Below, in pieces: positions 5,458 through 5,814 of a stretch of 5,814 nt of DNA. How positions within the stretch are numbered: position 1 is the first letter of the stretch; each line of letters starts with the position of its first letter. Under the pieces are notes generated by a model. The model had not been told where the DNA came from and did no database searches. It saw only the letters and a list, made by a program, of their open reading frames with translations. Position numbers and translations under genes: made by a program. Source of the stretch: Mucilaginibacter sp. (GTDB lineage: Bacteria; Bacteroidota; Bacteroidia; Sphingobacteriales; Sphingobacteriaceae); assembly GCA_025934475.1 (NCBI GenBank), contig JAICXZ010000234.1:1-5814 (forward strand), written 5' to 3'.

Positions 5458-5814
5458 ATGACTTCCCGCAGAGATTTTTTGCAGAAATCCGCCATGCTTG
5501 CAGGCGGAGCTGTGCTGGCTTCGGCTTTAGATAACCATGCCTTTGCCATTTTTAAAAACCGCATCATGCCATCCGACCAGATCAACATTGGCGCTATCGG
5601 TATTAACGGTATGGGCTGGGCCGATACCACATCAGCACTGAAAGTGCCAGGCGTAAATCTGGTAGCTATTTGCGACGTGGATAAGAATGTCCTCGCCGCG
5701 CGAATGAAGGATTTGACCAAGATGGGTTATGATACCGCTAAAGTGCGCCAGTATGATGATTACCAAACTTTGCTCGATCAAAAAGATATCGACGCGGTCA
5801 TCATCGGTACGCCC
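5458..5814 (+). CDS. Tat-exported Gfo/Idh/MocA family oxidoreductase, 3' end beyond window
   Basis: 119 residues are visible from ATG 5458 and the frame is open at the right edge. The N-terminus is a twin-arginine signal: SRRDFLQKSA (3-12, R4 and R5) followed by the hydrophobic stretch MLAGGAVLASAL and an Ala-containing cleavage region near HAFA. After it comes the Rossmann start INIGAIGINGMG (42-53), the end of beta-2 VAICDVDK (D73, binding the NAD ribose), the helix with YDDYQTLLDQKDIDAV, and VIIGTP, which in this family lies just before the substrate-side EKP motif expected past the edge. Members use NAD(P) bound before export and act on sugars or sugar derivatives; Tat-signal versions are abundant in Bacteroidota and Planctomycetota carbohydrate loci. 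The substrate cannot be inferred. It is 112 bp after the regulator gene on the same strand, probably with its own promoter. Confidence 0.9.
   Translation, partial: MTSRRDFLQKSAMLAGGAVLASALDNHAFAIFKNRIMPSDQINIGAIGINGMGWADTTSALKVPGVNLVAICDVDKNVLAARMKDLTKMGYDTAKVRQYDDYQTLLDQKDIDAVIIGTP

Noticed and set aside
5451..5720. 89-residue minus-strand open frame opposite the oxidoreductase
   Set aside because: The plus strand there encodes a Tat signal and Rossmann fold in full agreement with the Gfo/Idh/MocA family.

Overview
The window looks like chromosomal DNA of a Bacteroidota bacterium, probably Sphingobacteriaceae (Mucilaginibacter/Pedobacter-like). This is inferred from the gene families (a two-helix DUF1003 protein, a long PagL-like outer-membrane deacylase, a Tat-exported Gfo/Idh/MocA oxidoreductase, an exported amidohydrolase), the near absence of Shine-Dalgarno sequences, and AT-rich upstream regions with near-matches to the Bacteroidota -7 element TAnnTTTG. 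No rRNA, tRNA, CRISPR array, insertion sequence or phage gene was seen.

Layout from left to right. (1) Minus strand, cut by the left edge: a secreted TIM-barrel amidohydrolase (1-1053). (2) Minus strand, a translationally coupled pair that overlaps by one base: a DUF1003 membrane protein (1851-2285) followed by an atypical short-chain dehydrogenase/epimerase-like protein (1156-1851). (3) Minus strand: a 52-residue His/Asp/Arg/Tyr-rich putative lipoprotein (2438-2596), with a Rho-independent terminator just downstream (2361-2401) that separates it from the DUF1003 pair. (4) Minus strand: a 398-residue outer-membrane beta-barrel with the PagL His-x-Ser-Asn signature (2715-3911). (5) Plus strand, divergent from it across 87 bp: a complete NtrC/AtoC-type sigma-54 response regulator (3999-5345) with no kinase gene beside it. 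(6) Plus strand, cut by the right edge: a Tat-signal Gfo/Idh/MocA oxidoreductase (5458-5814).

The most plausible functional unit is the divergent pair of lipid A deacylase-like protein and sigma-54 regulator. It suggests regulated outer-membrane or lipopolysaccharide remodelling, but only position supports the link. The DUF1003 protein and the dehydrogenase share an mRNA. The amidohydrolase and the oxidoreductase at the two ends look like parts of separate catabolic loci that continue beyond the window. Every intergenic gap is under 160 bp. I see no clearly novel multi-gene system; the items most worth a second look are the tiny charged lipoprotein, the substituted PagL active site and the back-to-back promoter region between 3912 and 3998.
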